From Leptospiraceae bacterium (GTDB lineage Bacteria > Spirochaetota > Leptospiria > Leptospirales > Leptospiraceae), in contig JAIXRB010000023.1 of the NCBI GenBank assembly GCA_027485405.1, positions 1-5,428 of the forward strand: a stretch of DNA of 5,428 nt, written 5' to 3'. The notes beneath the pieces are model-generated. The model worked only from the letters and a program-made list of their open reading frames with translations, was not told the DNA's origin and searched no databases. Position 1 is the first letter of the stretch. The number at the start of each line of letters is the position of its first letter. This document shows, piece after piece, positions 5,103-5,428 of this stretch. The translations under genes and the position numbers were made by a program.

Positions 5103-5428
5103 ATGCTCTTACGATCCAAAACACTTTTTGTCCTCTCCCTAGTTACTTTTTCTACCTTGCACCTCCAATGTGAAGAAATCGGAAGGCGAGCTCTTAAGAC
5201 ATTTAGTAAGAAATACGAAACCGATTCCAAGGTTTGGTCTGCAAAGCCCCTGTTTTTGGGAGCCGATGCCAAGAGAACACAAATCTCCATTTCCCTTCGG
5301 GAAGTGACTCAAATCAAAGAGCCAACAGATATTCAATTTTTCCCAGGTGACACGAGCTTTTTGTTCTTATTGGAAAAGTCTGGAAACCTTATCCTCTTTG
5401 ATCGAGAATTCAAAAAACAAAGAACCAT
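5103..5428 (+). CDS. Secreted or lipid-anchored protein, probable sugar-dehydrogenase-type beta-propeller (3' partial)
   Basis: An ATG at 5103 opens a frame that stays open to the right edge (108 codons visible). Residues 1-22 form a signal peptide: Arg4 and Lys6, a hydrophobic core (8-21), then Cys23. L-H-L-Q-C is a loose lipobox; spirochaetes tolerate departures from the usual LAGC, but Gln at -1 is unusual, so lipidation is uncertain. After a basic linker (24-50), the stretch PTDIQFFPGD (74-83), then FLFLLEKSGNLILFD (86-100), resembles the opening strands of the glucose/sorbosone dehydrogenase (YliI-like) beta-propeller, which typically begins with a P-x-D-x-x-F-x-P-D/G block and then an E-x-x-G-x-L pattern. 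That assignment rests on one blade only and is tentative. If correct, it would be a periplasmic or outer-membrane-anchored PQQ-type enzyme or a relative. The frame is open back to 5028, but the ATG at 5103 gives the best signal peptide. The upstream ribosome binding site is poor. Confidence 0.75.
   Translation, partial: MLLRSKTLFVLSLVTFSTLHLQCEEIGRRALKTFSKKYETDSKVWSAKPLFLGADAKRTQISISLREVTQIKEPTDIQFFPGDTSFLFLLEKSGNLILFDREFKKQRT

Noticed and set aside
5024..5336. Two minus-strand frames (5024-5290 and 5139-5336)
   Set aside because: They oppose a plus-strand frame with a clear signal peptide and propeller-like sequence, and they show no domain of their own.

Overview
The window looks like part of a spirochaete chromosome, most probably Leptospira or a close relative. 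This rests on recognising the gene order (peroxiredoxin directly followed by sufB), stand-alone cyclic-nucleotide-binding proteins, and a lipoprotein with a loose lipobox. No rRNA or other phylogenetic marker is present, so the genus is an inference. The DNA is almost fully coding, with no gap above 100 bases and no RNA gene, insertion sequence or CRISPR array that I can see.

Positions 1-2618 hold a tight three-gene plus-strand unit. First is a long, low-complexity, Pro/Glu-rich protein, cut by the left edge. It opens in a perfect 18-bp tandem repeat and ends in a compact helical domain I do not recognise. Two tandem paralogues follow, each a single cyclic-nucleotide-binding domain with no DNA-binding domain. 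The spacing (3 nt, then an 11-nt overlap) implies co-translation and perhaps a shared complex. This is the best candidate for an undescribed system here, but its function cannot be read from sequence.

Positions 2619-4714 hold an oxidative-stress and Fe-S unit. A 62-base gap carries a plausible promoter and a perfect 7-1-7 palindrome of the Fur/PerR type (TTAGAATTATTCTAA). A typical 2-Cys peroxiredoxin and, 30 bases on, SufB follow. The logic is coherent: peroxide would relieve repression, the peroxiredoxin would remove peroxide, and SufB would rebuild damaged Fe-S clusters. The unit ends in an intrinsic terminator whose loop carries the stop codons of both sufB and the convergent gene.

Positions 4696-5428 hold a small minus-strand four-helix membrane protein of the TMEM220 type. 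A short divergent intergenic region follows, then the start of a plus-strand secreted or lipid-anchored protein cut by the right edge. That protein resembles the beginning of a sugar-dehydrogenase-type beta-propeller.
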